Notes under the pieces: generated by a model | What the model saw: the letters and a program-made list of their open reading frames with translations, nothing else | Told to the model about the DNA's origin: nothing | The model's database searches: none | Part shown: piece by piece, positions 26,770 to 37,934 of the stretch | How positions within the stretch are numbered: the first letter of the stretch is position 1 | Layout: each line of letters starts with the position of its first letter | Position numbers and translations under genes: made by a program | DNA from: JAXMCK01 sp046349395 | GTDB lineage: Bacteria > Pseudomonadota > Alphaproteobacteria > Geminicoccales > Geminicoccaceae | Direction of reading: 5' to 3' | Assembly (NCBI GenBank): GCA_046349395.1 | Contig: JAXMCK010000003.1 | Coordinates: 1 to 64,000 of the forward strand | DNA: 64,000 nucleotides

Positions 26770-27885
26770 ATGGCCTCGCTGGAAATCAGGAATGTCAAGA
26801 AGCGCTTCGGGCCGGTCGATATCCTGAAAGGGATCGACATCGCGATCGACGACGGCGAGTTCCTCGTCCTCGTCGGCCCTTCGGGCTGCGGCAAGTCCAC
26901 CCTTCTCAACATGATCGCCGGGCTCGATGCCATCAGCGACGGCGAGATCGCGATCGACGGGGCGCGGGTGAACGAGCGCCATCCGAAGGACCGGGACATC
27001 GCCATGGTGTTCCAGTCTTACGCCCTCTACCCGAACATGACCGTGGGGCAGAACATCTCCTTCGGGCTCGAGATGCGGGGCGTCGAGAAGGCCGAGCGCG
27101 ATAAGGCCATCGCCGAGGTCGCGAAGCTCCTGCAGATCGACCATCTGCTGGGCCGCAAGCCGGCACAGCTTTCGGGCGGCCAGCGGCAGCGCGTGGCGAT
27201 GGGCCGGGCCCTTGTGCGCCAGCCCAAGATCTTCCTCTTCGACGAGCCGCTCTCCAATCTCGACGCCAAGCTCCGCGTCGAGATGCGGACCGAGATCAAG
27301 AAGCTGCACCAGCGGCTCAAGGCGACGATCGTCTACGTCACCCACGACCAGATCGAGGCGATGACGCTGGCAACCCGGATCGCCGTGATGCGGGCCGGCG
27401 TCCTGCTGCAGCTCGGCACGCCGAAGGAGGTCTACGAGAACCCGGCCGACATCTTCGTCGCCGGCTTCATGGGCTCGCCGTCCATGAACCTCATCCCGGC
27501 GCGCATCGTCGAGGAGAACGGCCGGCTCTGTGCCAGCGTCGGCCGGGCCAGCGGCGATCACGTGACGCTGCCGCTGGCGAGCCAGAACGGTGCCGCCCGC
27601 TCCTATCTCGGCAAGGACATCATCCTGGGCCTGCGGCCGGAGCACATCGCCGAGCCGACCCCGGGCGAGGTGCAGGGACCCAATGTCCACCGGATGGACT
27701 GCACGGTCGAGGTGATCGAGCCGACCGGTCCGGACACGCTGGCGGTGCTGCTGCTTGGCGGCATCGAGGCGACGGCCCGCCTGCGGGCCGACGCGCCGGT
27801 GCGGCCGGGCGAGACGGCGACCCTCGTCGTCGACATGGGCAAGGCCTGCCTGTTCGACCCGCAGTCCGAGCTGCGGATCGCCTGA
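26770..27885 (+). CDS. sugar ABC transporter ATP-binding protein (UgpC/GtsD-like)
   Basis: A 371-residue MalK/UgpC-type ATPase. Walker A GPSGCGKST (about residues 37-45), Q-loop FQSYALYPNMTV, signature LSGGQRQRVAMGRAL, Walker B IFLFDEPLSNLD and the H-loop YVTHDQIEAM are all present. A C-terminal OB-type regulatory domain follows from about residue 240 (GSPSMNLIPARI, LGLRPEHI). It powers the GtsB/GtsC permease. UgpC-family ATPases sometimes serve more than one importer. Confidence 0.92.
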   Translation: MASLEIRNVKKRFGPVDILKGIDIAIDDGEFLVLVGPSGCGKSTLLNMIAGLDAISDGEIAIDGARVNERHPKDRDIAMVFQSYALYPNMTVGQNISFGLEMRGVEKAERDKAIAEVAKLLQIDHLLGRKPAQLSGGQRQRVAMGRALVRQPKIFLFDEPLSNLDAKLRVEMRTEIKKLHQRLKATIVYVTHDQIEAMTLATRIAVMRAGVLLQLGTPKEVYENPADIFVAGFMGSPSMNLIPARIVEENGRLCASVGRASGDHVTLPLASQNGAARSYLGKDIILGLRPEHIAEPTPGEVQGPNVHRMDCTVEVIEPTGPDTLAVLLLGGIEATARLRADAPVRPGETATLVVDMGKACLFDPQSELRIA

Positions 27886-27945
27886 CCTCCCGGGGCGCCG
27901 ACGGCGTCCCTATTGATCAATTCTGTGGCAGCAGGAGCACGTCCC

Positions 27946-28260
27946 GTGATCCGACACATCGTTCTCGTCCGGTTCAAGCAGGATCTCCCCGCAGGCGAGA
28001 TCGAGGCGATCGTCAGCGGATTGCGCGGACTCGTCGGGCGGATCGAAGGGCTGAAGTCCTTCCGATTCGGCCCCAATGCCCGCTTCGAGGACCTCGATCG
28101 GGGCTTCGCGCACGGCATTTGCATGGATTTCACCGACGCGGATGCGATTCGGCGCTATCATGCCGATGCCGAGCATCGCGCTTTGGGCACCCGTCTGGTG
28201 GCAGCCGCCGAAGGTGGTCTGGACGGACTGCTCGTCTTCGATCTCGAAAGTCCGGATTGA
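27946..28260 (+). CDS. Dabb-family (stress-responsive alpha/beta barrel) protein
   Basis: A 104-residue ferredoxin-like alpha/beta-barrel protein. IRHIVLVRFKQDLP at the N-terminus and the C-terminal pattern HADAEHRAL are characteristic of Dabb domains, which form dimers; a few have enzymatic roles and most are unassigned. The GTG at 27946 follows GCAGGAG and is preferred to a TTG at 27913. It lies between the glucose transporter ATPase and zwf, only 3 bases before zwf, so it is very likely made with the glucose pathway. Confidence 0.75.
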   Translation: MIRHIVLVRFKQDLPAGEIEAIVSGLRGLVGRIEGLKSFRFGPNARFEDLDRGFAHGICMDFTDADAIRRYHADAEHRALGTRLVAAAEGGLDGLLVFDLESPD

Positions 28261-28263
28261 TTC

Positions 28264-29742
28264 ATGAGCGCGCAGTTCATCCCGGTCGACACGTTCGACC
28301 TCGTCGTCTTCGGTGGCACCGGCGATCTGGCCATGCGCAAGATCCTGCCCGGCCTGTTCCACCGCGACGTCGACAAGCAGATCCCTCCCGACAGCCGGAT
28401 CATCGGCGTCGCCCGCAGCCATGAGGACCGCGACGCCTACCGGGCCCGAGTCGAGAAGGCGCTGCGCAGCTACGTGCCGGAAGGCGAGCTGACCGACGGG
28501 CCGATGACGGCCTTCCTGCAGCGCCTCGACTATGTCGCGGTCGACGCGCTGGGCGAGGAGGGCTGGGAGCAGCTGCGCGAGCGGCTACAGGGGTCGGACG
28601 ATCGGATCCGCGTCTTCTATCTGGCGACGGCCGCCGACCTGTTCGGCCCGATCTGCCGCCATCTGGCGCAGGCGGGGCTGATCACGGCCGAGACGCGCGT
28701 CGTGCTGGAGAAGCCGATCGGGCGCGACCTCGCTTCGGCACGGGCGGTCAACGATGCCGTCGGCGAGGTGCTGGACGAGCGGCAGGTCTACCGGATCGAC
28801 CACTATCTCGGGAAGGAAACCGTCCAGAACCTGATGGTCCTGCGGTTCGCCAACTCGCTGTTCGAGCCGCTCTGGAATCAGGGCAACATCGACCATGTTC
28901 AGATCACGGTCGCCGAGACCGTGGGCCTCGAATCGCGCGCCACCTACTACGAGAAGGCGGGTGCGCTGCGCGACATGGTGCAGAACCACATCCTGCAGCT
29001 GCTCTGCCTCGTGGCCATGGAACCGCCCTCCTCGCTGACGGCGGACGCCGTGCGCGACGAGAAGATCAAGGTGCTCCGCGCCCTGGTGCCGATCGGCCCG
29101 GCCGACGTTGCGGGCTGCACGGTGCGCGGCCAGTACCGGGCCGGTGCCATCGACGGCAAGGCGGTGCCGGCCTACGCCGACGAGCTTGGCGGCCGGCCGA
29201 GTGCCACCGAGACCTTCGTGGCCCTGAAGACGCAGGTCGCCAATTGGCGCTGGGCGGGCGTGCCCTTCTACCTGCGCACCGGCAAGCGGCTGCCGTCGCG
29301 GGTGTCCGAGATCGTGATCCAGTTCCGCAACATCCCGCACTCGATCTTCGATGGTGCCGCCGGCGAGGTGCACGCGAACCGGCTCGTCATCCGGCTGCAG
29401 CCCGACGAGGGCATCAAGCTCTTCATGATGGCGAAAGACCCGGGCCCAGGCGGCATGCGGATCGGCGAGGTGGCGCTCAACCTCAGCTTCGCCGAGACCT
29501 TCGCCGTCCGTTATCCGGACGCCTACGAGCGGCTGCTGCTGGACGTGGTGCGCGGGAATCCCACCTTGTTCATGCGGCGCGACGAGGTCGAGGCGGCGTG
29601 GTCCTGGTGCGAGCCGATCCTCGAGGGATGGGCGGCCAAGGGCGACGCCCCGCAGCCCTATCCCGCCGGTTCCTGGGGCCCGAGCCAGGCCGTGGCGATG
29701 ATCGCCCGCGACAACCGGGCCTGGTTCGACGGCCTGACCTGA
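28264..29742 (+). CDS. zwf: glucose-6-phosphate 1-dehydrogenase
   Basis: A 492-residue enzyme oxidising glucose-6-phosphate to 6-phosphoglucono-1,5-lactone with NAD(P)+. The Rossmann dinucleotide site is FGGTGDLAMRK (about residues 17-27). The signature RIDHYLGKE (about residues 178-186) contains the catalytic His and substrate-binding Lys. EKPIGRDL precedes it. It begins the oxidative step of the Entner-Doudoroff route with edd and eda directly downstream. No pgl gene is found between zwf and edd. Confidence 0.97.
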   Translation: MSAQFIPVDTFDLVVFGGTGDLAMRKILPGLFHRDVDKQIPPDSRIIGVARSHEDRDAYRARVEKALRSYVPEGELTDGPMTAFLQRLDYVAVDALGEEGWEQLRERLQGSDDRIRVFYLATAADLFGPICRHLAQAGLITAETRVVLEKPIGRDLASARAVNDAVGEVLDERQVYRIDHYLGKETVQNLMVLRFANSLFEPLWNQGNIDHVQITVAETVGLESRATYYEKAGALRDMVQNHILQLLCLVAMEPPSSLTADAVRDEKIKVLRALVPIGPADVAGCTVRGQYRAGAIDGKAVPAYADELGGRPSATETFVALKTQVANWRWAGVPFYLRTGKRLPSRVSEIVIQFRNIPHSIFDGAAGEVHANRLVIRLQPDEGIKLFMMAKDPGPGGMRIGEVALNLSFAETFAVRYPDAYERLLLDVVRGNPTLFMRRDEVEAAWSWCEPILEGWAAKGDAPQPYPAGSWGPSQAVAMIARDNRAWFDGLT

Positions 29743-29756
29743 ACGGGAGCGATGCC

Positions 29757-31577
<1,821 letters not shown>

Positions 31578-31590
31578 TCCGGAGCTTTCC

Positions 31591-32235
31591 ATGCCGAACA
31601 ATGCCGCCGTCGACGAGGTGCTCCAGGCGGGGCCCGTCATCCCGGTCATCCTGATCGACGATGCCGACAAGGCCGTGCCGCTGGCCCGCGCCCTGCTCGA
31701 AGGCGGGGTGCGGGTGCTGGAGGTGACGCTGCGCACGCCGGCCGCGATGGAGGCGATCCGGCGCATCCGCGGCGAGGTGCCGGGCGTGCTGCTGGGGGCC
31801 GGCACGGTGCTGAGTGCCCGCCAGTTGGAGGAGGTGGCGAAGCTCGATCTGGCCTTCGCCGTGAGCCCCGGCGTGACGCCGGCCCTGCTCGAAGCTGCCG
31901 ATAGCCTGCCGCTGCCCCTGCTGCCCGGGACCGCGACGGCCAGCGAGGTCATGGTGCTGCTGGAGCGCGGCTACACGCGGATGAAGCTCTTTCCGGCCGA
32001 GCAGGTTGGCGGCGTGAGCCTGCTGAAGGCCCTGTCCTCCCCGCTGCAGGCGGCGAAGTTCTGTCCTACCGGCGGCATCACCGTGGAGACCGCGCGCACC
32101 TATCTGGCCCTGCCGAACGTCATCTGTGTCGGCGGTTCCTGGCTGACGCCGGCCGATGCGGTACGGGCCGGCGACTGGGGCCGCATCACCGACCTGGCGC
32201 GTGCCGCCTCGACCCTCGGGAGGGCGCCGGGCTAA
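31591..32235 (+). CDS. eda: KDPG aldolase (2-dehydro-3-deoxy-6-phosphogluconate aldolase)
   Basis: A 214-residue class I aldolase cleaving KDPG to pyruvate and glyceraldehyde-3-phosphate. The catalytic glutamate lies in LEVTLRT (about residues 46-52), the phosphate/strand motif in GAGTVLS, and the Schiff-base lysine in RMKLFPAE. PTGGIT is the phosphate-binding loop. CGGAGCTTTCC precedes the ATG, 14 bases after edd. Confidence 0.96.
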   Translation: MPNNAAVDEVLQAGPVIPVILIDDADKAVPLARALLEGGVRVLEVTLRTPAAMEAIRRIRGEVPGVLLGAGTVLSARQLEEVAKLDLAFAVSPGVTPALLEAADSLPLPLLPGTATASEVMVLLERGYTRMKLFPAEQVGGVSLLKALSSPLQAAKFCPTGGITVETARTYLALPNVICVGGSWLTPADAVRAGDWGRITDLARAASTLGRAPG

Positions 32236-32265
32236 GGATGCGGCCGCCTCGACGAGTGGAGCCCC

Positions 32266-32754
32266 ATGCCCGACCCCCTTCCTCCCTACCGCACTACCGT
32301 CCAGAGCGCCTGGCTCGACTATAACGGGCACCTGAACGAGGCCTACTACCTCCTGATCTTCAGCTACGCGACCGACACGCTGCTCGACGCCGTCGAGCTG
32401 GACGCGGCGTCCCGCGAGAAACATCAGGTCTCGGCGTTCACGCTGGAGACGCACCTCTGCTACCTCGCCGAGGTGAGCGAGGGGGCCGAGGTCGAGGTGG
32501 AGGTGCAGGTCCTGGGTGCTGACGAGAAGCGGATGCACATCTTTTCCGAGATGCGCCGGGTGAGCGATGGGGCCGTCAGCGCCACGGCCGAGATGATCCT
32601 CGTCAATGTCGACATGACCACGCGGCGGACGGCACCCTTCCGGCCCGAGACGCGGGCGCGCCTCGACGCCTTTGCCGAGGCCTCGCGGGCGAAGCCATGG
32701 CCGGAGCGGGCCGGCCGGGCCGTGCGCGGCGTGCGGCCAGCCGCCGCCGCGTGA
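32266..32754 (+). CDS. hot-dog fold acyl-CoA thioesterase
   Basis: A 162-residue 4HBT-like protein. LDYNGHLNEAYYL at about residues 17-29 carries the D-x-N-G/x-H-x-N pattern seen in the catalytic strand-helix of this family, and resembles the thioesterase that accompanies or is fused to carnitine dehydrogenases. Substrate unknown. It follows eda by 30 bases and overlaps hpnA in GTGA, so it joins the glucose operon to the hopanoid genes transcriptionally. Confidence 0.75.
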   Translation: MPDPLPPYRTTVQSAWLDYNGHLNEAYYLLIFSYATDTLLDAVELDAASREKHQVSAFTLETHLCYLAEVSEGAEVEVEVQVLGADEKRMHIFSEMRRVSDGAVSATAEMILVNVDMTTRRTAPFRPETRARLDAFAEASRAKPWPERAGRAVRGVRPAAAA

Positions 32755-33746
32755 GGCCCGTCCTCGTCACAGGTGCCTCGGGCTTCGTCGGCAGTGCGGT
32801 CGCCCGTCATCTGCGGGCTACCGGCCGGCCCGTGCGGGTCATGGTGCGGGCGCGCAGCGACCGGCGGAACCTGGAAGCTCTCGATGCCGAGGTGGTGACG
32901 GGCGATCTGCTGGATCCGGCCTCGCTGCCTGCCGCCGTCGCCGGCTGCGATGCCCTCTTCCACGTCGCGGCCGACTACCGGCTCTGGGTGCCGGACCCGC
33001 AGGCGATGCACGCCGCCAATGTCGATGGCACGCGGGCGCTGATGCTGGCGGCACTCGATGTCGGCGTGCCGCGGATCGTCTACACGAGCTCGGTCGCGAC
33101 GCTCGGTATCGTCCCGGGCGGGGTCGGCGACGAGAGCACGCCGGTGTCGCTCGGCGACATGATCGGCCCCTACAAACGCACGAAGTTCCTGGCCGAGAAG
33201 GTCGTGCGCGGGCTCGTGGCCGAGCGGGGTCTGCCGGCCGTGATCGTCAATCCCTCGACCCCGATCGGACCGGGCGACGTGAAGCCGACGCCGACGGGGC
33301 GGATGGTCGCGGAGGCGGCCGCTGGGCGGATGCCGGCCTATGTCGATACCGGGCTCAACATCGTCCATGTCGACGACGTGGCGGCGGGCCATCTCCTTGC
33401 GTTCGAGAAGGGCCGGGTCGGCGAGCGCTACGTGCTGGGCGGGGAGAACATGACGCTCGGAGCCATCCTGGCCGAGATCGCACGGCTCTGTGGCCGCCGG
33501 CCGCCGACGGTGAGCCTACCGCACGATGCGCTGGTACCTCTGGCGGTGCTGGCCGAGAGCTGGGCGCGGCTGACCGGCAGGGAGCCGTTCGTCACCCGCG
33601 ACGGGCTGCGGATGGCGAAGAAGCGCATGTTCTTTTCGAGTGCCAAGGCGGAGACCGAGCTCGGCTATGTTGCGCGGCCGGCACAGCAGGCCATCGCCGA
33701 TGCGGTGGCGTGGTTCACGCGCGGTGCCCACTCGGGCACGATGTAG
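32751..33746 (+). CDS. hpnA: hopanoid-associated sugar epimerase HpnA
   Basis: A 331-residue extended short-chain dehydrogenase. The NAD(P)-binding motif is VTGASGFVGSAVARHL (about residues 5-20), catalytic YKRTK near residue 143, and NPSTPIGPGDVKPTPTGR is a characteristic HpnA stretch. HpnA is linked to hopanoid biosynthesis loci, where it is thought to act on the sugar-derived side chain; its chemistry is not firmly established. The GTG at 32751 overlaps the thioesterase stop codon. A FAD oxidoreductase gene follows 38 bases later. Confidence 0.88.
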   Translation: MRPVLVTGASGFVGSAVARHLRATGRPVRVMVRARSDRRNLEALDAEVVTGDLLDPASLPAAVAGCDALFHVAADYRLWVPDPQAMHAANVDGTRALMLAALDVGVPRIVYTSSVATLGIVPGGVGDESTPVSLGDMIGPYKRTKFLAEKVVRGLVAERGLPAVIVNPSTPIGPGDVKPTPTGRMVAEAAAGRMPAYVDTGLNIVHVDDVAAGHLLAFEKGRVGERYVLGGENMTLGAILAEIARLCGRRPPTVSLPHDALVPLAVLAESWARLTGREPFVTRDGLRMAKKRMFFSSAKAETELGYVARPAQQAIADAVAWFTRGAHSGTM

Positions 33747-33784
33747 CCGTTTCGCGGTCCGGGCGGGCTGACGAAGGACAGAGC

Positions 33785-35149
33785 TTGTACGATTTCATCG
33801 TCGTCGGCGGCGGCATCGCCGGGCTGGCATCGGCCGAGCTACTGCAGCGTTCCGGGCGCTCGGTGCTGCTGGTCGAGGCGGGGCCGCAGCTCTGCCTCGG
33901 TGCTTCGGCGCAAGCACAGGGCTGGTTCCACACCGGGGCGCTCTACGCGGCCCTGCCGAGTGCCCGATTCTTCCGCCAGCTGGCCGGCAATCTCGACGAT
34001 CTCCTGAACTACTATGCCGGCTTTCCCGGCATGAACCTGCGCTCGGGCCGCCAGCTCGTGACGCGCGGCGACCTCGGCTGGTTCGCCAACCGCACCAACT
34101 ACTATGCCTATGTGGCGCCGTCCGATCCCGGCGTGTCGGCCTGGATGAACCTGCCCTGGCGCCTCGCCACGCTGCAGGCCCGCTCGCGGCTGTCCTGGTT
34201 CGAGACGCTCGACTTCACCCGCGAGCTGAGCCCGCAGTTCGGCCAGCTGACACTCTCGGCCAATCTGCGCCGCCCGCAGGCCAAGCGCCGCTTCGGCTTC
34301 GACCTGGGGTCCGCCCCGCTCTGGCTGGCGAGCCGCGACCGGACGATGCGCGCCCGGCTGCTGGCGGAGGAGTTGGCCGGCTCGTTCCTCGCCCATGGCG
34401 GCCGGATCGAGCTCGACAATCCGGTCCAGCATGCGGGCGGCGGACTCGTCGAGACCGCGCGCGGCTCGCGGCTCGCCCGCAACGTCATCGTCTCGGCGGG
34501 CCGGGCCACGGCCGGTCTTTCGCGGACCGAGGTGAAGGTCGTGCAGAGCCCGATGCTGGTCGTGCATCCGGCCCTGTCCGACGTGAACTTCGTGAAGATG
34601 TCCCCGGACATGGGGTCGACCTTCAACCACCTGTTCCACGAAACCGAGGCCGGCAGCTACTCGCTGATCGGGAATGCCGTGTACCTGCCGAACGGCGAGT
34701 CGGTCGACGCGGCCGCACTCGAAGAAAAGCTGCGCCGGCAGGCGGGAGCGATCTTCCGCACCGACATGGCGGGTCACCGCTCCGCCCTCTATCTCGGGGA
34801 CAAGACGGAGCTGGTCGGCCAGCGGCAGCTCAGGAACTACCAGTACCAGATCGTCGACGAGGGCGAGCGCGTCGTTCTCCTGCCCGGCAAGTTCTCGCTC
34901 TGCTTCAGCCTCGCCGTGAACGTCTGCCGCCATTTCGGCATCGATCCGGCGGCCGAGCTGCGCCATTTCGCGCCGGTCGCTGCGTCCGACCTCGTGGCCC
35001 GGCCGATGCACGAGCGGCTCTTCCTGGGCCTGCGCGAGCCCGACGACAGTGTTGTCGAGCCGCCGCCGCCGATCGCGTTCGAGCGCGGCCGGCTCAGGCG
35101 AGGTGCTTCACCAGCATCCGCCCGACATGCTCGGCCTCGGCCTCGGTGA
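33785..35149 (+). CDS. FAD-dependent oxidoreductase (DAO family)
   Basis: A 454-residue flavoprotein. The FAD dinucleotide motif is VVGGGIAGLASAELL (about residues 6-20), followed by LLVEAG and the early ASAQAQGWFHTGALY, which resembles flavin-contact loops of the D-amino-acid/glycerol-3-phosphate oxidase superfamily. Substrate not identified. The TTG at 33785 has GAAGGAC 5 bases upstream. The last 56 bases overlap the convergent aminotransferase gene, and the C-terminal tail is Arg/Pro-rich, so the true end could be debated. Same strand as hpnA and probably co-transcribed. Confidence 0.75.
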   Translation: MYDFIVVGGGIAGLASAELLQRSGRSVLLVEAGPQLCLGASAQAQGWFHTGALYAALPSARFFRQLAGNLDDLLNYYAGFPGMNLRSGRQLVTRGDLGWFANRTNYYAYVAPSDPGVSAWMNLPWRLATLQARSRLSWFETLDFTRELSPQFGQLTLSANLRRPQAKRRFGFDLGSAPLWLASRDRTMRARLLAEELAGSFLAHGGRIELDNPVQHAGGGLVETARGSRLARNVIVSAGRATAGLSRTEVKVVQSPMLVVHPALSDVNFVKMSPDMGSTFNHLFHETEAGSYSLIGNAVYLPNGESVDAAALEEKLRRQAGAIFRTDMAGHRSALYLGDKTELVGQRQLRNYQYQIVDEGERVVLLPGKFSLCFSLAVNVCRHFGIDPAAELRHFAPVAASDLVARPMHERLFLGLREPDDSVVEPPPPIAFERGRLRRGASPASARHARPRPR

Positions 35150-36227
35150 TGCCGCTGGTCAGCGGCGGGCAGATGTGGCGCGGGCACCAGGTCTCGGCGA
35201 CGGGGAAGCTGCGGCCGGGGTCGGTGTCGGCGAAGACGGGCTGCAGGTGGCAGGGGGTGTCGTAGACGCCACCGCCGCAGATCACGCCGTCGGCCTTCAG
35301 AGCTTCCTTCACCGCCTCCGTGTTCTTCCCGTCCGGGACGAGCACGATGAGCTTGTACTGGCTGGCGACCTCCATGTGGTCGGTCGAGACGAAGGGCAGG
35401 CCGGCGGCGCGCAGGTGGCGGGTCATGATGCGGTAGGCCGCCTGCCGGCGCTCCAGCATGGCATCGAGCTTGGCGAGCTGGATCAGGCCCAGGGCCGCAC
35501 CGACCTCGCCGATGCGCCAGCTGTTGCCGAGGTCGCTGTGGTAGCTGACGAAGGCACCGCCGCGCTTGCCCTGGTTGCGATAGGAGCGGGCGAGGTCGGC
35601 CGTGCGCTCGTCGTTGGTCGTGATCATGCCGCCTTCGAAGGTCGTCATGACCTTGGTCGGGAAGAAGGAGAAGGCGGCACCATCGGCCAGGGCACCCGAG
35701 CGTGTGCCGCCGATCTTGCTGCCGTGGGCGTGGGCCGAGTCCTCGAAAACGAAGAGGCCGTGCCGGCGGCATAGCTCGACCACGGCAGGGAAATCGGCCG
35801 AGACCACGCCGCCGATATGCACCCACATGATCCCGGCGAGCGGTGCCGGAGCGTGGCGGAACTCGGCGATGGCGGCCTCGACCTGGGCGAGGCTGGGGGC
35901 GAAGCTCGCGGCGTCCATGTCGACGAAGCGGACCTTGCCACCGGCGTGGAGCACGGCGGCGGCGGTGGCGAAGTTGGTGTTGGTGGGTACCAGGACCGTG
36001 CGCCCCTTCACGTCGGCGATGCGCAGCAGGATCTCGAGCGCCGAGGTGCCGGTGTTGGTGGCGACGGCGTGGCGGGTGCCGACATAGTCGGCGAAGGCCT
36101 TCTCGAACGAAGCCGTGCGCGGGCCCAGGATGAGCATGCCCGAGCGCAGCACGGCCGCCGTCTCGCGGCCCATCTGCTCGATCTCGTCGTCCGTGAGGTC
36201 GAGGTAGAACGGCTTGATCGGGTCCAT
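35094..36227 (-). CDS. DegT/DnrJ/EryC1/StrS-family PLP aminotransferase
   Basis: A 377-residue sugar aminotransferase type. The PLP-binding lysine is Lys192 in FSFFPTKVMTTFEGGM, with EDSAHAHGS (Asp163 contacting the pyridine nitrogen) and NTGTSALE for phosphate. Family members aminate keto-sugars attached to nucleotides. Between hopanoid genes and followed by a small DMT transporter and hpnI on the same strand, it could aminate a sugar or cyclitol for a hopanoid head group; that is inference. Confidence 0.85.
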   Translation of the reverse strand: MDPIKPFYLDLTDDEIEQMGRETAAVLRSGMLILGPRTASFEKAFADYVGTRHAVATNTGTSALEILLRIADVKGRTVLVPTNTNFATAAAVLHAGGKVRFVDMDAASFAPSLAQVEAAIAEFRHAPAPLAGIMWVHIGGVVSADFPAVVELCRRHGLFVFEDSAHAHGSKIGGTRSGALADGAAFSFFPTKVMTTFEGGMITTNDERTADLARSYRNQGKRGGAFVSYHSDLGNSWRIGEVGAALGLIQLAKLDAMLERRQAAYRIMTRHLRAAGLPFVSTDHMEVASQYKLIVLVPDGKNTEAVKEALKADGVICGGGVYDTPCHLQPVFADTDPGRSFPVAETWCPRHICPPLTSGITEAEAEHVGRMLVKHLA

Positions 36228-36241
36228 GGGCGCTCCGCGGC

Positions 36242-36637
36242 TCAGCGTAGGGTGGCGGCGTCGGCACCGCTCCAGGAGACGATCATGACGCCGAGGATGA
36301 CGAAGGCGATCCCGAGCCAGCGCAGCGGGGTGACGGCTTCGTTCAGCAGCAGCATCGCCAGGACGGCGACGAAGAAGTATTCGACCGCGGTGAACGGCCC
36401 GACGACCGTGACGTCCTTCCAGGATAGGCCGGTCATGAACAGGAAGAAGGCCAGCGCCTGCAGGCCGGTGCCGCAGATGACCCAGGGATTGAGCAGCGCC
36501 CCGCCGAAATAGCTCGCGAGTTCGCTCGGGCGGTAGACCTCGAGCGAGCCGACGGTCTGCATGCCGCGGCGGATCAGGACCTGGCCGCCGCCGGAAGCGG
36601 CGGCACTCAGCAGCATGACGACGACGACGCGCAGCAT
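36242..36637 (-). CDS. small EamA/DMT-type membrane protein
   Basis: A 131-residue protein with four hydrophobic helices (MLRVVVVMLLSAAASGGGQ; LLNPWVICGTGLQALAFFLF; FTAVEYFFVAVLAMLLL; WLGIAFVILGVMIVSW), half the length of ordinary EamA transporters and similar to SMR-type or ArnE/F-like flippase subunits. MLLNEAVTPLRWLGI is the usual EamA motif. Located between hpnI and the aminotransferase gene, it could move a glycolipid intermediate across the inner membrane. Confidence 0.75.
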   Translation of the reverse strand: MLRVVVVMLLSAAASGGGQVLIRRGMQTVGSLEVYRPSELASYFGGALLNPWVICGTGLQALAFFLFMTGLSWKDVTVVGPFTAVEYFFVAVLAMLLLNEAVTPLRWLGIAFVILGVMIVSWSGADAATLR

Positions 36638-36668
36638 GGACGGCGTTCTCCGTAGGGCGCGGGCGTGC

Positions 36669-37823
36669 TTACTCGACCGGTGCGCTCTTGACGACCATCT
36701 TGCCGCCGCCGGTCAGCACATAGTCCACACCGCGCCAGGTGACGGTACGGTCGGTGAAGGCGAGCGCCCAGGTGACGAGGCCGATCAGGTCGCGCAAGGG
36801 CAACAGGTACAGGCAGCGTAGGCCTTCCTTGTCGCCGAGAGCCCAGAGGGCGATCGCCGCCGTGACGAGGCGGATCAGGAATGCCGCGACCAGCACCGTC
36901 AGGCCCGTCGCGGAGAAGCCGGTCACCGCCGTGGCCAGGAGGGCGAACGGGACCGCCCGCGTCAGGATGGTCAGCAGGAAACCCGAGGGCTGCGCGACGC
37001 GGGTGTTCTGGTCCCAGTAGATCTGGTGGCGCCACCAGGCGGCCACACCGGAGAGTTCGATCTCGGCATCGACGATGTAGGGGATGAGCAGGAACCGGCT
37101 GCCCGAGCGAGGGACGCGGCGGCCGATCTCGTAATCCTCGGCCAGATATTCGGAGAGCGCCTCCAGGCCGCCGATGCGGGCCAGGACGTCGCGGCGGATC
37201 GCGACCGAGGGGCCGAGGCAGAAGTCCGAGGCTCCGGTCAGCCAGGCGAAGACGACCGAGGGGATGAAGTCGGCATTGATCGTGAGAAGCTCCAGCTTCT
37301 CGTACCAGCGCCGGGCGCCTGACACCTTGAAGAGCGTGTTGACGCAGCCGACGGCGGGGTTGGCGAAGGGGGCCGTGATGGCGCTGAGATAGTCCGGCCG
37401 CAGCAGCACGTCGCTGTCGCTGATCACCAGCAGGTCGTGGCGAGCGAGGGCCAGGCCGCCCAGCAGATTGTTCACCTTGCCGTTGGGGCCGATGGCCCGG
37501 TCGTGCAGCGCCAGGACGGCGCGCTCCGGGCCGAACTCGGCCACGACCTGACGGACGAGCGGCAGGGCCGGGTCGTCCGGGCTCTGGACGCAGAAGACGA
37601 CCTCGAAGGCCGAATGGTCCTGCCGGCAGGCGCTGCGCAGGCGCTCCAGCAGGCCATCTTCCAGGCCGTAGACGGGCTTCAGCACCGTGACGGGAAGGGT
37701 GCCCGCTGCGGTTGCGGGTGACCGTCGCAGGAAGCGCAGACAGGCCGCTGCCGCGAGCACGCCGAAGACAGAGCCGCCCAGGACGGGAACCAGGGCCAGC
37801 CAGAAGGCGAGATCGAGGAGCAT
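36669..37823 (-). CDS. hpnI: hopanoid glycosyltransferase HpnI
   Basis: A 384-residue GT2/GT21 ceramide-glucosyltransferase-like enzyme. An N-terminal helix (LALVPVLGGSVFGVLAAAAC) is followed by VTVLKPVYGLEDGL, the DxD-like DSDVLLRPDYL and acceptor-site LAEDYEIGRRV, then three C-terminal membrane helices. HpnI adds N-acetylglucosamine to bacteriohopanetetrol in the cyclitol ether route, acting before HpnK and HpnJ. No HpnK deacetylase gene is in this window. The gene is divergent from the radical SAM gene at 37935, with a 111-base shared promoter region. Confidence 0.85.
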   Translation of the reverse strand: MLLDLAFWLALVPVLGGSVFGVLAAAACLRFLRRSPATAAGTLPVTVLKPVYGLEDGLLERLRSACRQDHSAFEVVFCVQSPDDPALPLVRQVVAEFGPERAVLALHDRAIGPNGKVNNLLGGLALARHDLLVISDSDVLLRPDYLSAITAPFANPAVGCVNTLFKVSGARRWYEKLELLTINADFIPSVVFAWLTGASDFCLGPSVAIRRDVLARIGGLEALSEYLAEDYEIGRRVPRSGSRFLLIPYIVDAEIELSGVAAWWRHQIYWDQNTRVAQPSGFLLTILTRAVPFALLATAVTGFSATGLTVLVAAFLIRLVTAAIALWALGDKEGLRCLYLLPLRDLIGLVTWALAFTDRTVTWRGVDYVLTGGGKMVVKSAPVE

Positions 37824-37934
37824 GCTCGGAAGGCGGTCCTTGGCGGCGGAACCCCGGACTAGCCCGACCGGCTTCGGTTGTCAGCGCCCGGCGAAACCAC
37901 TACCGGTGCGTCGCGTGTGGCGGAGTGATCTCGT

